Shown: in pieces, positions 16,382 through 26,528 of the stretch
Layout: every line of letters starts with the position of its first letter
Numbering within the stretch: position 1 is the stretch's first letter
From: a virus
Direction: 5' to 3' (one strand)
Virus record (IMG/VR): IMGVR_UViG_3300043411_001575
Span: 1-64,000 of that record
DNA: 64,000 bases
Position numbers and translations under genes: made by a program
The notes under the pieces: model-generated
Told to the model about the DNA's origin: nothing
The model's database searches: none
What the model saw: the letters and a program-made list of their open reading frames with translations, nothing else

Positions 16382-17686
16382 ATGATTTGGTTTCTAATAT
16401 TCGTACCTGTAATAGCGGCTGCTTTACTTCTAATATTCTTCACTAAGAAAGTTGTTTGGTGGGAAGTAGCTGCTATGATTGTTCCTTCAGCAATTATTAT
16501 TTTGTTGATGAATACTATAATGATTAATTCTAGGACTTCTGATACTGAATATCTTGGTGCTTACACCAAAAAAGTGGTTTACTATGAAGCATGGAATGAA
16601 AGAGTATCATGTAGGCATCCTATTTATTGTACTAGAAGTTATCCATGTGGAAAAAGCACTTGTACAACAACTTATGTTTGTGGTCATCATCATCCATATG
16701 ATGTAGATTATCATCCTGAACATTGGAGTAAAATAGATAACTTAGGAGCAGAATACGATATTAGCAAGGCAGAATACAACAGATTAAAAGAGCAGTTCGA
16801 TACAAAAACTTATTTTGTTGAATTAAACAGGGATTATCATTCAATAGATGGAGATGCATATCATACTAATTTTGCAGGACAGCCTGAAAAATCGGATGTA
16901 ATTAATTCAGAGCATTCTTATACAAACAAAATAAAAGCCTCTCATTCTATTTTTAAGTTCGAAGATATTAGTGAGAAGGAAAAAATAAGATGGAAGCTTT
17001 ATGATTATCCAAGTATTAGAGGATATTATCAACCAATCGTATTGGGGCAAAAAGTTGATGCCGTAACTGAAAAGAAGTTACAATATCTAAATGGATACTT
17101 CGGAGCTAATAAACAATTCAAAACATTCATTTTATTTTTCACAGACCAAAGTGTAGAGGCAGCTTTAAAACAACGTTCATATTGGGAAGGCGGAAATAAA
17201 AACGAATTCATAATTTGCATAGGAAAAGACAAATCAGGCAATTTTGATTGGGTTAAATGTTTCTCTTGGATGAAAAAACCTTCATTAGAAGTTGAAGTTG
17301 AAGATTATTTTAATGCAACAAAAGATTTAGAGCTGTCAAAATTTGCAGATTGGATGCCTCCAAAAATTTCACAACATTGGGAAAGAAGAAACTTCAAGGA
17401 TTTTGAGTACTTAGAAATTGAGGTTACTGAAAATCAAATGTGGATTATACTTATTGTTATTCTTCTATACAATATAGGAATTTCTATTTGGGTAGTAATA
17501 AATGAATTTGAAAATTCAAACATTGAATCCAATAATAATAAAAAAACATTTACAAAAAAGAGTGGATTTCAACAACGATTAGAAGAAATGGAGAGGCAGA
17601 GAAAAATAGCTCGTGGAGAAGATATAGAAGAACCTGAACAATTATCTTTGATGCAAAAAATAAGAAGGAAATACTATGGAGAGTAA
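16382..17686 (+). CDS. Multi-pass membrane protein with Cys/His-rich loop
   Basis: Two N-terminal membrane helices (about 3-22 and 28-47), a large soluble region, and a third helix near residues 363-388. Right after the second helix lies a remarkable Cys/His cluster (VSCRHPIYCTRSYPCGKS, TCTTTYVCGHHHPYD; about residues 76-110) that could bind several metal ions. The C-terminus is basic. Pairing with the LemA-like gene suggests a joint envelope role. Confidence 0.7.
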   Translation: MIWFLIFVPVIAAALLLIFFTKKVVWWEVAAMIVPSAIIILLMNTIMINSRTSDTEYLGAYTKKVVYYEAWNERVSCRHPIYCTRSYPCGKSTCTTTYVCGHHHPYDVDYHPEHWSKIDNLGAEYDISKAEYNRLKEQFDTKTYFVELNRDYHSIDGDAYHTNFAGQPEKSDVINSEHSYTNKIKASHSIFKFEDISEKEKIRWKLYDYPSIRGYYQPIVLGQKVDAVTEKKLQYLNGYFGANKQFKTFILFFTDQSVEAALKQRSYWEGGNKNEFIICIGKDKSGNFDWVKCFSWMKKPSLEVEVEDYFNATKDLELSKFADWMPPKISQHWERRNFKDFEYLEIEVTENQMWIILIVILLYNIGISIWVVINEFENSNIESNNNKKTFTKKSGFQQRLEEMERQRKIARGEDIEEPEQLSLMQKIRRKYYGE

Positions 17687-18329
17687 ACATGAATCATTAC
17701 AAAAAAGAAGTAAAGAAGAAATATACAACATGCTCCGTTATGTATTAACAGATAATGATGTTGAAGATGAAAACTTACTTTCTGATTGGACTGATGTTTT
17801 ATTTGAATTACATAGAATAAGACAAAAGTTCCCAAGACCTACTACTAACCTTATAGAAGTAGATAAGGATATTCACCAAATGAGAGTTATGAATATATCA
17901 AGCGGAGGAGTTAAAATAAGCTCTAATCATTCAGATTTTTGGATTAAAAATGATAATCCTGATATTTCTGTTTTTGGAGACGTAACGATTGAAAATTCAG
18001 AAAAGAATTTGAAGGTAGTTGGAAATGTAAACGGAAATGTTATTAATTCAAAAGGTGATATTATTTCAGATACACTATGTAACGTTGGAAACTTAGTAGT
18101 TAATTGCAACACATTAAACGTCGATTCATTCAGAGTATCAGGTAACATAACAATAAATGCAAAAGATATTATTATTTCGGACTACAAAAGTGATAAATCA
18201 AATATAAATGGCAATGTAACATCCTCTTTCTTTAGTTCAAATGAAACTGAAATTAAAGGTAATGTTAAGTCAACTTTTATTGAAGGAACAAATGATGATA
18301 ATTTTAAAGTAGATTTAAACAAACCATAA
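17676..18329 (+). CDS. Hypothetical protein with beta-solenoid-like half
   Basis: The first ~70 residues are helical. From about residue 75 there are repeated short strands of the form V-x-G-N-V-N-G-N (GDVTIENSEKNLKVVGNVNG, GNITINAKDIII, GNVTSSFF, GNVKSTF), suggesting a bactofilin- or solenoid-like beta structure. It overlaps the membrane-protein gene by 11 nt and may assemble under the membrane with it. Confidence 0.55.
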   Translation: MESKHESLQKRSKEEIYNMLRYVLTDNDVEDENLLSDWTDVLFELHRIRQKFPRPTTNLIEVDKDIHQMRVMNISSGGVKISSNHSDFWIKNDNPDISVFGDVTIENSEKNLKVVGNVNGNVINSKGDIISDTLCNVGNLVVNCNTLNVDSFRVSGNITINAKDIIISDYKSDKSNINGNVTSSFFSSNETEIKGNVKSTFIEGTNDDNFKVDLNKP

Positions 18330-18823
18330 TGAATACTGAATTAAAATTTGAATCAAGTGAAGAACTTTTGGATTTCGCAGATTGGTTCTCTAAAAATTGG
18401 AAAATATTAAGCGAAGGGGAATACACTTCTAATTTAGGAAATTATAAAATTAAATACTTTAATTATTTCCCCAAAAGTAGTTGCTCAGAAAACACAAACT
18501 TTAGAGTTGGATTAACAAGCGGAGTAATTCAGGCTTCAAAAAAAAGATTAGAAGAGTTAGATTCAGAAAATGATTTTGTTTTCTTCATGGTTATTTGGTG
18601 TACAATTGAATTCAAAGTTAGACTACCAATTGAGTCAGATAGAATAGCATTAGAGTTTTACAATAAAACTAGCCGTTCAATAAAAAAAGTTTTAATGGGG
18701 TACATTAATCTTCTTAAGAATATTCCATCAATAGAAAGTGTAAGAAGACTGAAATTAATCATGCGTATTTCAAAAGAAGAAGAACAAAAATTTAATAAAA
18801 ATAGAATTAGAATATTATTATGA
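18329..18823 (+). CDS. Hypothetical protein, 164 aa
   Basis: Mixed alpha/beta with an ELLDFADWFSKNWKIL helix and a hydrophobic strand (DFVFFMVIWCTIEFK). An arginine/lysine-rich helical C-terminus ends RIRILL. The first base overlaps the previous stop (TAATG). Family not recognised. Confidence 0.55.
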   Translation: MNTELKFESSEELLDFADWFSKNWKILSEGEYTSNLGNYKIKYFNYFPKSSCSENTNFRVGLTSGVIQASKKRLEELDSENDFVFFMVIWCTIEFKVRLPIESDRIALEFYNKTSRSIKKVLMGYINLLKNIPSIESVRRLKLIMRISKEEEQKFNKNRIRILL

Positions 18824-19272
18824 GTCAAAAAGTAACAGCAAAAGATTTAGCAATGTACGTTGGATTGCCATGTGCAATTTACGATGGTGGAGACCCTGTT
18901 TCTCACTACATAGAAGGAGTAGATATTTACCTAAATAAAGTTATTTGTGAGAGAGCAAATTACGAACCTGAACAGATTAAACCAATACTTCGTAAATTAG
19001 AAGATATTAAAATTAATGAGTCTGTCCATATAAGTTGTGAAATTATGGGATACGACCAAGAGCCTGAAAAACACAAGAAATGGAATGATAATGACAAACG
19101 TGAAATTCGTGAGTTCGGAATGATTCAATTCGACACGAAAGATAGTATTTTTATGCCTGCTGTAATGAGCTACTTAATTCAACGTGGCTTTAACCTTCAT
19201 TTATTACCAAATGGTAGTTATTTAGAAGTTGATGAAAAAGGATTTATTGATTTGAAAGAAACAAAAATTTAA
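18820..19272 (+). CDS. Hypothetical protein, 150 aa
   Basis: Overlaps its upstream neighbour by 4 nt (ATGA). Soluble, with a YVGLPCAIYDGGDPVS opening reminiscent of small phage proteins that begin with a beta-barrel-like strand set. Unknown function. Confidence 0.55.
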   Translation: MSQKVTAKDLAMYVGLPCAIYDGGDPVSHYIEGVDIYLNKVICERANYEPEQIKPILRKLEDIKINESVHISCEIMGYDQEPEKHKKWNDNDKREIREFGMIQFDTKDSIFMPAVMSYLIQRGFNLHLLPNGSYLEVDEKGFIDLKETKI

Positions 19273-19295
19273 TTTTTAAAAAAAAACAATCAGGC

Positions 19296-19607
19296 ATGGA
19301 TTTAATATCTTCTTACATAAAGATTAAACCAACAGTAGCGGACATTTTGTTAAATAATTTTGAAACAAGAGATGATGATAATCTTCTTTTATTGAAAATT
19401 TGGGATATACAATCGTATGGTAAAATAGAAAGCTACGAAGATTTTAAGAAAATGCTTTTGAGTGGTAAATTAGCTATTCCTGAATCCGTTAGAAGGTCGA
19501 GACAAAAGCTACAAGAGCATAACGTATCTCTAAGAGGAAAGACATACGAAGCTAGAAAAGCGCAAGAGAAATTAATAAGCCAACAAATTAAATTTGATTT
19601 TGAATAA
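19296..19607 (+). CDS. Phage protein with SVRRSRQKLQE...LRGKTYEAR motif
   Basis: The C-terminal half (SVRRSRQKLQEHNVSLRGK, then TYEARKAQEKLI) matches a motif common in uncharacterised phage proteins. The N-terminal half looks like a small helical bundle. The basic arginine-rich helix suggests nucleic-acid contact. Confidence 0.65.
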   Translation: MDLISSYIKIKPTVADILLNNFETRDDDNLLLLKIWDIQSYGKIESYEDFKKMLLSGKLAIPESVRRSRQKLQEHNVSLRGKTYEARKAQEKLISQQIKFDFE

Positions 19608-19610
19608 TCA

Positions 19611-20150
19611 ATGGACAATCTAAACCCCGATTTAAATAAAGTAAAGGAACTTGCACTGAAGCTAAAAGAAATGGCTGATAGAGGCACAGAACATGAAAGA
19701 TTAGTTGCAGAAAACAAACTAAAAACTCTATTAACTAAATACGGACTTACCCTACAGGATATTCAAAATAATGAGATAAAGAAAAGAACATTCATTTTTA
19801 AACATGAAGATGAAACTTTAATATTAGCCCATGTTATTTGGAGTGTTATCCCAAATATAGCAATAAGGAGAATAGGCAAACAAAAAAAAGCTTTTTGCGA
19901 TTTAAGTCCTGAGCAATACATTGAGGTAAAAGAGAAATTAAAATTTTACTTGAGTGATTATGATAAACAAAAAAAGAACTTCACAATAGCTTACATATAT
20001 AAAAACGATTTGGAGGTAAAAGAATCTAATGAAAAAGAAGATATTGATTCAGCGGATAATTATGATACTAAATCAATAGTCGACATGATGAAAGCAATTA
20101 ATGATGTAGATTTTGAATCAACAAAAAAAAGAAAGCAAATAAATAACTAA
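19611..20150 (+). CDS. DUF2786-like protein (paralogue 1 of 3)
   Basis: Residues 8-45 (KELALKLKEMADRGTEHER...KLKTLLTKYGLTLQDI) match the DUF2786-type helical N-terminus shared with genes at 27271 and 31594. Residues 58-125 align with the 31594 protein (DETLILAHVIWSVIPN and DDAFILTNVILSVNPF). Function unknown. Confidence 0.65.
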   Translation: MDNLNPDLNKVKELALKLKEMADRGTEHERLVAENKLKTLLTKYGLTLQDIQNNEIKKRTFIFKHEDETLILAHVIWSVIPNIAIRRIGKQKKAFCDLSPEQYIEVKEKLKFYLSDYDKQKKNFTIAYIYKNDLEVKESNEKEDIDSADNYDTKSIVDMMKAINDVDFESTKKRKQINN

Positions 20151-20162
20151 TTAAAAAATAAA

Positions 20163-20399
20163 ATGAGAACTGAAAACATATACTGCGATTACTGCAAGAA
20201 AATGACAACAGCAGAAGGAGTAAAAAAAGAAACTCTTCATGGCTTTTTAGTTGAATTAGGTTACTCTCTTGGAGGATGGGGCAACAGAAGGAATTTTGTA
20301 AATCCACATACTGTTGAAATATGTACTGATTGTTTTAATTCAGTTAAGAAAAAAGCAGATGAATTAGCACAAGCTATTAAAGATTGTCAAAAGAAATAA
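20163..20399 (+). CDS. Small zinc-finger-like protein, 78 aa
   Basis: C-D-Y-C near the N-terminus and C-T-D-C later, 39 residues apart, with a glycine-rich stretch between (LGYSLGGWGNRRN). The pattern fits a treble-clef or zinc-ribbon fold. The C-terminal helix is basic. Confidence 0.65.
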   Translation: MRTENIYCDYCKKMTTAEGVKKETLHGFLVELGYSLGGWGNRRNFVNPHTVEICTDCFNSVKKKADELAQAIKDCQKK

Positions 20400-20424
20400 A
20401 ATAACAAATTAAAAAATAAAAATC

Positions 20425-20649
20425 ATGAAATTAATTGTAATAGACAAAGGAGACCCACAAGTAGGTATAAAAGAGGCTCAATATGAAGTTGATTCTCCAT
20501 TCGGTAATCCTGATACAGGGGAGTTATACACGACTTCAAAAGAAGAAACAGATTATTTCAAAAATGAGATAATAAACCTATACAAAAACTTTGCTAATGG
20601 AAGAGTAATTGCTCTATACGATTTTGAGTTTAAAAAAATGGAGGATTAA
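20425..20649 (+). CDS. Hypothetical protein, 74 aa
   Basis: Soluble, acidic. Contains DSPFGNPDTGELYTTSKEE. No recognised motif. Followed by another small gene after 3 nt. Confidence 0.5.
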   Translation: MKLIVIDKGDPQVGIKEAQYEVDSPFGNPDTGELYTTSKEETDYFKNEIINLYKNFANGRVIALYDFEFKKMED

Positions 20650-20652
20650 AAA

Positions 20653-20856
20653 ATGGAGCAGGTAAAAAAACACATAACGCTTTTAAATTTTCACTCACAT
20701 GGTCATTCGGAAAAATGGATATTAGATAACATTCCTAATAAAGGTGATTTAATAGATTTAAAAGGGAACGTAGGGATTGTTGATGGAATTACATATCAAT
20801 TTAGTGAAGACGGAAAAAGTTGCAACATATTTATAACAACAACTAAAAAACTATAA
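20653..20856 (+). CDS. Hypothetical protein, 67 aa
   Basis: Contains HGHSEKWIL and a beta-rich C-terminal half (GIVDGITYQFSEDGKSCNIF). No recognised family. Confidence 0.5.
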   Translation: MEQVKKHITLLNFHSHGHSEKWILDNIPNKGDLIDLKGNVGIVDGITYQFSEDGKSCNIFITTTKKL

Positions 20857-20858
20857 AA

Positions 20859-21113
20859 ATGAGTTCGAAAATTATTACTGAAAAACTAAATAATCAATTA
20901 CAGAAAACAGATACTAGTAGCAGATTTATTCCACCTGATAATGATGATATTCGTTGGCAAACAGGCTCAGAAACATTTACAAGGGAAGAAGTAGCTTCTT
21001 TGTTATGGACACAAATTGCAATGATTAGCAATGACCTTAAAATCTGTTGTGGAAATGATTTAACACCATCTATGTATGATGTAATAGATAACCCAAGAAT
21101 ACCTGAGTTTTAA
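20859..21113 (+). CDS. Hypothetical protein, 84 aa
   Basis: Soluble, mostly helical second half (EEVASLLWTQIAMISNDLKICCG). Two adjacent cysteines. No function assigned. Confidence 0.5.
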   Translation: MSSKIITEKLNNQLQKTDTSSRFIPPDNDDIRWQTGSETFTREEVASLLWTQIAMISNDLKICCGNDLTPSMYDVIDNPRIPEF

Positions 21114-21147
21114 AAATAATATTAGCAAAAAAAATAAAATAAATAAC

Positions 21148-21501
21148 ATGAGCGGAATGGAAGTAAACTTCAACAATCTAAGAAAACAGGCAGTATATGC
21201 TATTGATTCTTTAACTCAAAAATTAAATAACGCCATCATAAAAACTGATGATGAATGCGCTAAACCAAATGGATGTGAATGGAGTGTTAATTTAAAAGGA
21301 TATGTACTTGTCGATGCTGAGGATATTCAAAAACAGATGGATAGCCTTAGAAGCATGATTGGTAGTATCGCAATGTGTTACGAACCTGATGATGAAGATT
21401 TCGCTGATGTTTACGCTGAAATTTTCCCTGAAGACAAAGATACACGAATGAAATGTTTTAACGACGAAGAAGATGAATTCATCGAAACACAAAAATTATG
21501 A
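21148..21501 (+). CDS. Acidic hypothetical protein, 117 aa
   Basis: N-terminal helix (NLRKQAVYAIDSLTQKLN), a cysteine pair (DECAKPNGCEWS), and an extremely acidic C-terminus (PDDEDFADVYAEIFPEDKD). A DNA-mimic-like acidity is possible but speculative. Overlaps the next gene by 4 nt. Confidence 0.5.
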   Translation: MSGMEVNFNNLRKQAVYAIDSLTQKLNNAIIKTDDECAKPNGCEWSVNLKGYVLVDAEDIQKQMDSLRSMIGSIAMCYEPDDEDFADVYAEIFPEDKDTRMKCFNDEEDEFIETQKL

Positions 21502-21734
21502 AACCTGAAGATTGGTTAGAAAAACGAGAATTAAACGATATGCAGCTATGTATACAACAAGGAGCGGGAGAACAAACTTTCGCTTCTGATGCTATGCGTA
21601 TGTATGCCAAAGAAATGCTTAATGGATTAGCTAAACATTATAACGAAGAGAAGATTAAAGCTCTTAAAAACGGAGGAACATTGAAAAGCATTGATTATCT
21701 TATTTTGGACTTCATGAAGGAACATTTATCATAA
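21498..21734 (+). CDS. Hypothetical helical protein, 78 aa
   Basis: Predicted all-alpha (SDAMRMYAKEMLNGLAKHYNEEKIKAL). ATGA overlap with the previous gene. Last gene before a promoter-like site at 21775. Confidence 0.5.
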   Translation: MKPEDWLEKRELNDMQLCIQQGAGEQTFASDAMRMYAKEMLNGLAKHYNEEKIKALKNGGTLKSIDYLILDFMKEHLS

Positions 21735-21774
21735 AAAAGTTTTCAACAAATAGTAATAATATTGTAATTAATAT

Positions 21775-21782
21775 TATATTTG
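21775..21782 (+). promoter_or_regulatory. Possible promoter -7 element TATATTTG
   Basis: Exact TATATTTG in a 65-nt gap, 18 nt upstream of the 21800 ATG. A TTG at the proper distance is missing, so the call rests on the -7 box and the gap alone. Confidence 0.4.
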
Positions 21783-21799
21783 TAGTGTAAATAATATTT

Positions 21800-22006
21800 A
21801 TGGAAGAAGGAAACATCATTTTAAGACCAAAGAGCAGTTACGGAATAGATAAAATTTACAAACATGGGTATATGTATTCATTTGTAAAAATAGTTGAAGG
21901 TGGTCAAAGAGGAGATTTTTTAGTTTTACTTCGCTCAAATGAAGATGGGACTAAATTCGTTGTTAAACTAGAATCTGATAAGGATTTTAAAGTAATGCTT
22001 AATTAA
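21800..22006 (+). CDS. Hypothetical protein, 68 aa
   Basis: Beta-rich small protein (MEEGNIILRPKSSYGIDKIY). No motif recognised. Confidence 0.5.
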   Translation: MEEGNIILRPKSSYGIDKIYKHGYMYSFVKIVEGGQRGDFLVLLRSNEDGTKFVVKLESDKDFKVMLN

Positions 22007-22009
22007 AAA

Positions 22010-22177
22010 ATGGAAAAGATAATTGCGCTAGGAATAGTAACACTTATAGGAGCTTTTTACTTTCCTATATTCACTTTAGGATGTGTTCTTATTCATTTCA
22101 ATCATGAGTTTATCGGTGTAATAATTATAATACATTCATTGACCAAATCAAATAAAATAAATGAAAAAGAAGAATAA
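22010..22177 (+). CDS. Small membrane protein, 55 aa
   Basis: ATG at 22010, TAA at 22175-22177, overlapping the next gene by 17 nt. Two hydrophobic segments (IIALGIVTLIGAFYFPIF and EFIGVIIIIHSL) followed by a charged tail. Fills the gap between its neighbours. Confidence 0.55.
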   Translation: MEKIIALGIVTLIGAFYFPIFTLGCVLIHFNHEFIGVIIIIHSLTKSNKINEKEE

Positions 22178-22442
22178 AACATTACCTGAAAAACTAACTT
22201 TAGAAAACCTAAGTGAAATGATTGATGCTTTCCCGAAGAAACATAAACATGGTTTCTTAAGAGTTGAGATTGAATCTATGTTAGATAGATATAGTCTTGA
22301 TAAGAAAAAAGTTTATACTGAAATGGGAGTTAATACCTGCATGATGATTGATGGAGAATCTGTTACTTTCGATAATGATGTTGAATTAGGAATAAGATGC
22401 GTTTTAAGAGGCAGGAGCAAGAGTGCCTTTGAGTGGGATTAA
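22161..22442 (+). CDS. Hypothetical protein, 93 aa
   Basis: Basic N-terminus and helical centre (TLENLSEMIDAFPKKHKHGF). Precedes the Fic gene by 14 nt. Whether it acts as a Fic antitoxin cannot be judged; the Fic protein seems to carry its own inhibitory motif. Confidence 0.5.
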   Translation: MKKKNKTLPEKLTLENLSEMIDAFPKKHKHGFLRVEIESMLDRYSLDKKKVYTEMGVNTCMMIDGESVTFDNDVELGIRCVLRGRSKSAFEWD

Positions 22443-22456
22443 AAAATAAAATTTAT

Positions 22457-23248
22457 ATGGAAAGTTTAAAATTAATAAGTTCAAAATACTTTAATGAGTA
22501 TTCATCTAAATGTGGGGTTTTATACATGCTAAAAAAACTTCGTAGTAAACTTGAATTTACATCAGAAGATTTTGAATATTATGTTATAGCATCATCACTT
22601 TACTCTTCTAAAATAGAAGGTAATACTCTTGATGTAAATAGTTTTTTTAGGAACAGAGGTAAAAGGGATTTCCCAAAGAAAAAAGAGGTTCAAGAAGTTG
22701 AAGATTTAGTTTTAGCGTATAAATTCGCAATGGAGAATGAGTTGAATTTATCAAATATATTAAAAGCTCATCAAATTCTATCCAAATCAATATTACCCGC
22801 TAAAGAGAGAGGTAAAGTTAGAAAAGGAACTATGTCTGTTAGGGATACAAAAACGTTAAGACCTATATATATAGCAGTTGAACCTGAGTATACTAAAATT
22901 GAATTAGATAAATTATTTTATGACATTAACATATTATTAAACAGTAATTTAACTTCTAAAGAGGTTTTTTATTACGCATCGATGATTCATTTATGGTTTG
23001 TAAAAATACATCCTTTAAATGATGGGAATGGAAGAACAGCAAGACTTATAGAAAAATGGTTTTTAGTTTCAATGTCAGGTGCTGAACTATGGTCTATTAA
23101 TTCTGAGAAATACTATTGGGACAATAGACCTGATTATTATAAAAATATTTCATTGGGATTTAATTATTATGCTTTATATTGGGAAAGATGTATTCCTTTC
23201 CTCTTAATGTTACCCGCTGCTTTAAAAGAATCTGCAAAAAAAAATTAG
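22457..23248 (+). CDS. fic: Fic-family (Fic/DOC) protein
   Basis: Start at 22457 (MESLKLISSKYF); an in-frame GTG lies 24 nt upstream. The catalytic motif is complete: HPLNDGNGRTAR, preceded by HLWFVKI. An N-terminal inhibitory-type helix (SSLYSSKIEGN) matches the (S/T)xxxE(G/N) motif of class II Fic proteins. A beta-hairpin flap is likely in the KGTMSVRDTKTLRPIY region. Fic enzymes transfer AMP or related groups onto protein hydroxyls, so a phage enzyme could modify host targets. A degenerate Fic-like protein lies at 28927. Confidence 0.85.
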   Translation: MESLKLISSKYFNEYSSKCGVLYMLKKLRSKLEFTSEDFEYYVIASSLYSSKIEGNTLDVNSFFRNRGKRDFPKKKEVQEVEDLVLAYKFAMENELNLSNILKAHQILSKSILPAKERGKVRKGTMSVRDTKTLRPIYIAVEPEYTKIELDKLFYDINILLNSNLTSKEVFYYASMIHLWFVKIHPLNDGNGRTARLIEKWFLVSMSGAELWSINSEKYYWDNRPDYYKNISLGFNYYALYWERCIPFLLMLPAALKESAKKN

Positions 23249-23269
23249 ATTTATTTCAATTAAAAATAC

Positions 23270-23279
23270 GGTCAAATAA
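23270..23279 (+). promoter_or_regulatory. GGTCAAATAA element before 23281
   Basis: AATACGGTCAAATA matches the start-site element seen at the 35644 promoter (AATACGGTCAAATA) and resembles those at 5215 and 12489. No good -7 box lies at the expected distance, so it may be a promoter remnant or a translation-leader copy. Confidence 0.4.
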
Positions 23280-23280
23280 A

Positions 23281-23562
23281 ATGGAGAAGAAATTTACAAA
23301 AAAGTATTATCAGCTTGGTTTAAATCATTTTCAGGTGCATGTAAGCGAAGATATGTTCCTGCAAGTTAAATTACATAAGGATGGTACTTATGATATGTCT
23401 ATCATTAATCCTAAATTTACTAATCCTAAACTTGGAAAAAAAGTAACGCTATCTTATTTATTAAAAGAAAAAGCAATAGCTAAAGCAAAGTCAAATTATT
23501 TAATACAGGCTTTTTCAACTATTGAAGAAATGGCTAAAGAATTAGTTAAAATGAAAAAATAA
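23281..23562 (+). CDS. Hypothetical protein, 93 aa
   Basis: Start placed at 23281, right after the GGTCAAATAA element; the longer frame would overlap Fic. A beta-rich first half (HFQVHVSEDMFLQVKLHKDG) and a helical second half. Unknown function. Confidence 0.55.
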   Translation: MEKKFTKKYYQLGLNHFQVHVSEDMFLQVKLHKDGTYDMSIINPKFTNPKLGKKVTLSYLLKEKAIAKAKSNYLIQAFSTIEEMAKELVKMKK

Positions 23563-23864
23563 TGAAATTTTTAAAGAAAATATTTTTAAGTCCATTCGCT
23601 TATTTCTTTTATGTTGTAGCTTCTCTTATCATACTAATGAGATGTTGCCACAGAACTCCTAAAAAATACATTGGAACAATTATAAGCATTAGCGAATTTG
23701 ATGGCTCTGCTAAACTAAAAACCAAAACAGAATCAGGAAAAGATACAATAGTTTATGTAGAGCATGCTTATCGTGGAGAAACATTTATAGTCGGACAAAT
23801 AATAACAATATGGGTAGGAGGAGAGTTAATTGGTGATTACGGAACAACTAAACCACAACACTAA
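23562..23864 (+). CDS. Membrane-anchored small beta-barrel-like protein
   Basis: One N-terminal membrane segment (about 10-26), a cysteine pair (RCCHRT), then a beta-rich domain (IGTIISISEFDGSAKLKTK, YVEHAYRGETFIVGQIITIW) resembling an OB or SH3-like barrel. Topology suggests a domain facing the periplasm. Confidence 0.55.
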   Translation: MKFLKKIFLSPFAYFFYVVASLIILMRCCHRTPKKYIGTIISISEFDGSAKLKTKTESGKDTIVYVEHAYRGETFIVGQIITIWVGGELIGDYGTTKPQH

Positions 23865-23865
23865 A

Positions 23866-23997
23866 ATGGAAAAACAAACTTGCAAAGGTGTAATAAAAGA
23901 CTTTTCAAAAGATGGAGTTCTTATAGACTTAGATATTGATGGTATTAAACAAGAACGGTTACAGCTTTGCGTTCGGTTTTGCCCTTCGCAAAACTGA
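23866..23997 (+). CDS. Short ORF, possibly frameshifted by a hairpin insertion
   Basis: ATG at 23866, in-frame TGA at 23995. The first 30 residues (MEKQTCKGVIKDFSKDGVLI...) look like a normal phage protein. The end (LQLCVRFCPSQN) is encoded by a GC-richer stretch containing a near-perfect hairpin (about 23975-23997). After the stop, another frame continues plausibly (GVKFRFSSFFERRILND) to TAA at 24059-24061. This suggests insertion or frameshift in a longer gene. Confidence 0.45.
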   Translation: MEKQTCKGVIKDFSKDGVLIDLDIDGIKQERLQLCVRFCPSQN

Positions 23998-24072
23998 CGA
24001 CAAAGGTGGTGTTAAATTTAGGTTTAGTTCATTTTTTGAGCGTAGGATTTTAAACGACTAAAAACAATAAAT

Positions 24073-24372
24073 ATGGAAAAATATAATGCTTTACTAAATA
24101 AGAAAATCAGTTTGTGTTTTAACAACGATGTTATAAACTCATATAAAATAACGACCATAAGAGAAACTGATAGATTTATGGTTGGGTTGGAAGGAAATGG
24201 AAAAATTTTCAACTGTGATGTAGATTGGGAGAATAAACAAATTAGTGGTGGAAATAAAATTATGGAATTTCCAGAAAGCGTATTTGATGATTTAATAAAT
24301 AAGGGGTGTGCGGAAAACCCAATGATGCCAAATATGTATTTTAAGTGCGAGAGCAAAGAAAAAATGAACTAA
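24073..24372 (+). CDS. Hypothetical protein, 99 aa
   Basis: Begins MEKYNALLNKKISLCFNNDV. Beta-rich centre and a C-terminal NPMMPNMYFKCESK. No family recognised. It follows the broken ORF at 23866. Confidence 0.5.
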   Translation: MEKYNALLNKKISLCFNNDVINSYKITTIRETDRFMVGLEGNGKIFNCDVDWENKQISGGNKIMEFPESVFDDLINKGCAENPMMPNMYFKCESKEKMN

Positions 24373-24447
24373 ACTTGAATTTAACGATTATTTTACGATA
24401 ATCATGAAGTTGTATTTAAAGGACTAGAAGTTGGAGATAAGGTTATT

Positions 24448-26362
<1,915 letters not shown>

Positions 26363-26386
26363 ATTTCAAATTAAATAATAAATATG

Positions 26387-26394
26387 TATATTTG
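26387..26394 (+). promoter_or_regulatory. Possible promoter -7 element TATATTTG
   Basis: Exact TATATTTG between rtcB and the GIY-YIG gene, just upstream of a structured RNA. No TTG at the proper spacing, so moderate support only. Confidence 0.4.
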
Positions 26395-26398
26395 TAGT

Positions 26399-26516
26399 GC
26401 GTAAAATTAATTCTAATGTTAAAAAAAATAGTCATACTTTAAAATAAAGCTCTCTGCGAAATAGGTAAATCCTTCCTTTTGGAATTGATTTTACGCAAAC
26501 CTATTTCAAAGAGAGC
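26399..26516 (+). ncRNA. Structured RNA element upstream of GIY-YIG gene
   Basis: A long hairpin pairs GCTCTCT (26449-26455) and GAAATAGGT (26458-26466) with ACCTATTTC (26499-26507) and AGAGAGC (26510-26516). A smaller inner hairpin has TTCC/GGAA. In competition, GCGTAAAAT (26399-26407) is perfectly complementary to ATTTTACGC (26488-26496) inside the hairpin. Two exclusive folds suggest a riboswitch-like or intron-like element. No known class is recognised. Confidence 0.55.
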
Positions 26517-26528
26517 CTATATTTAATC

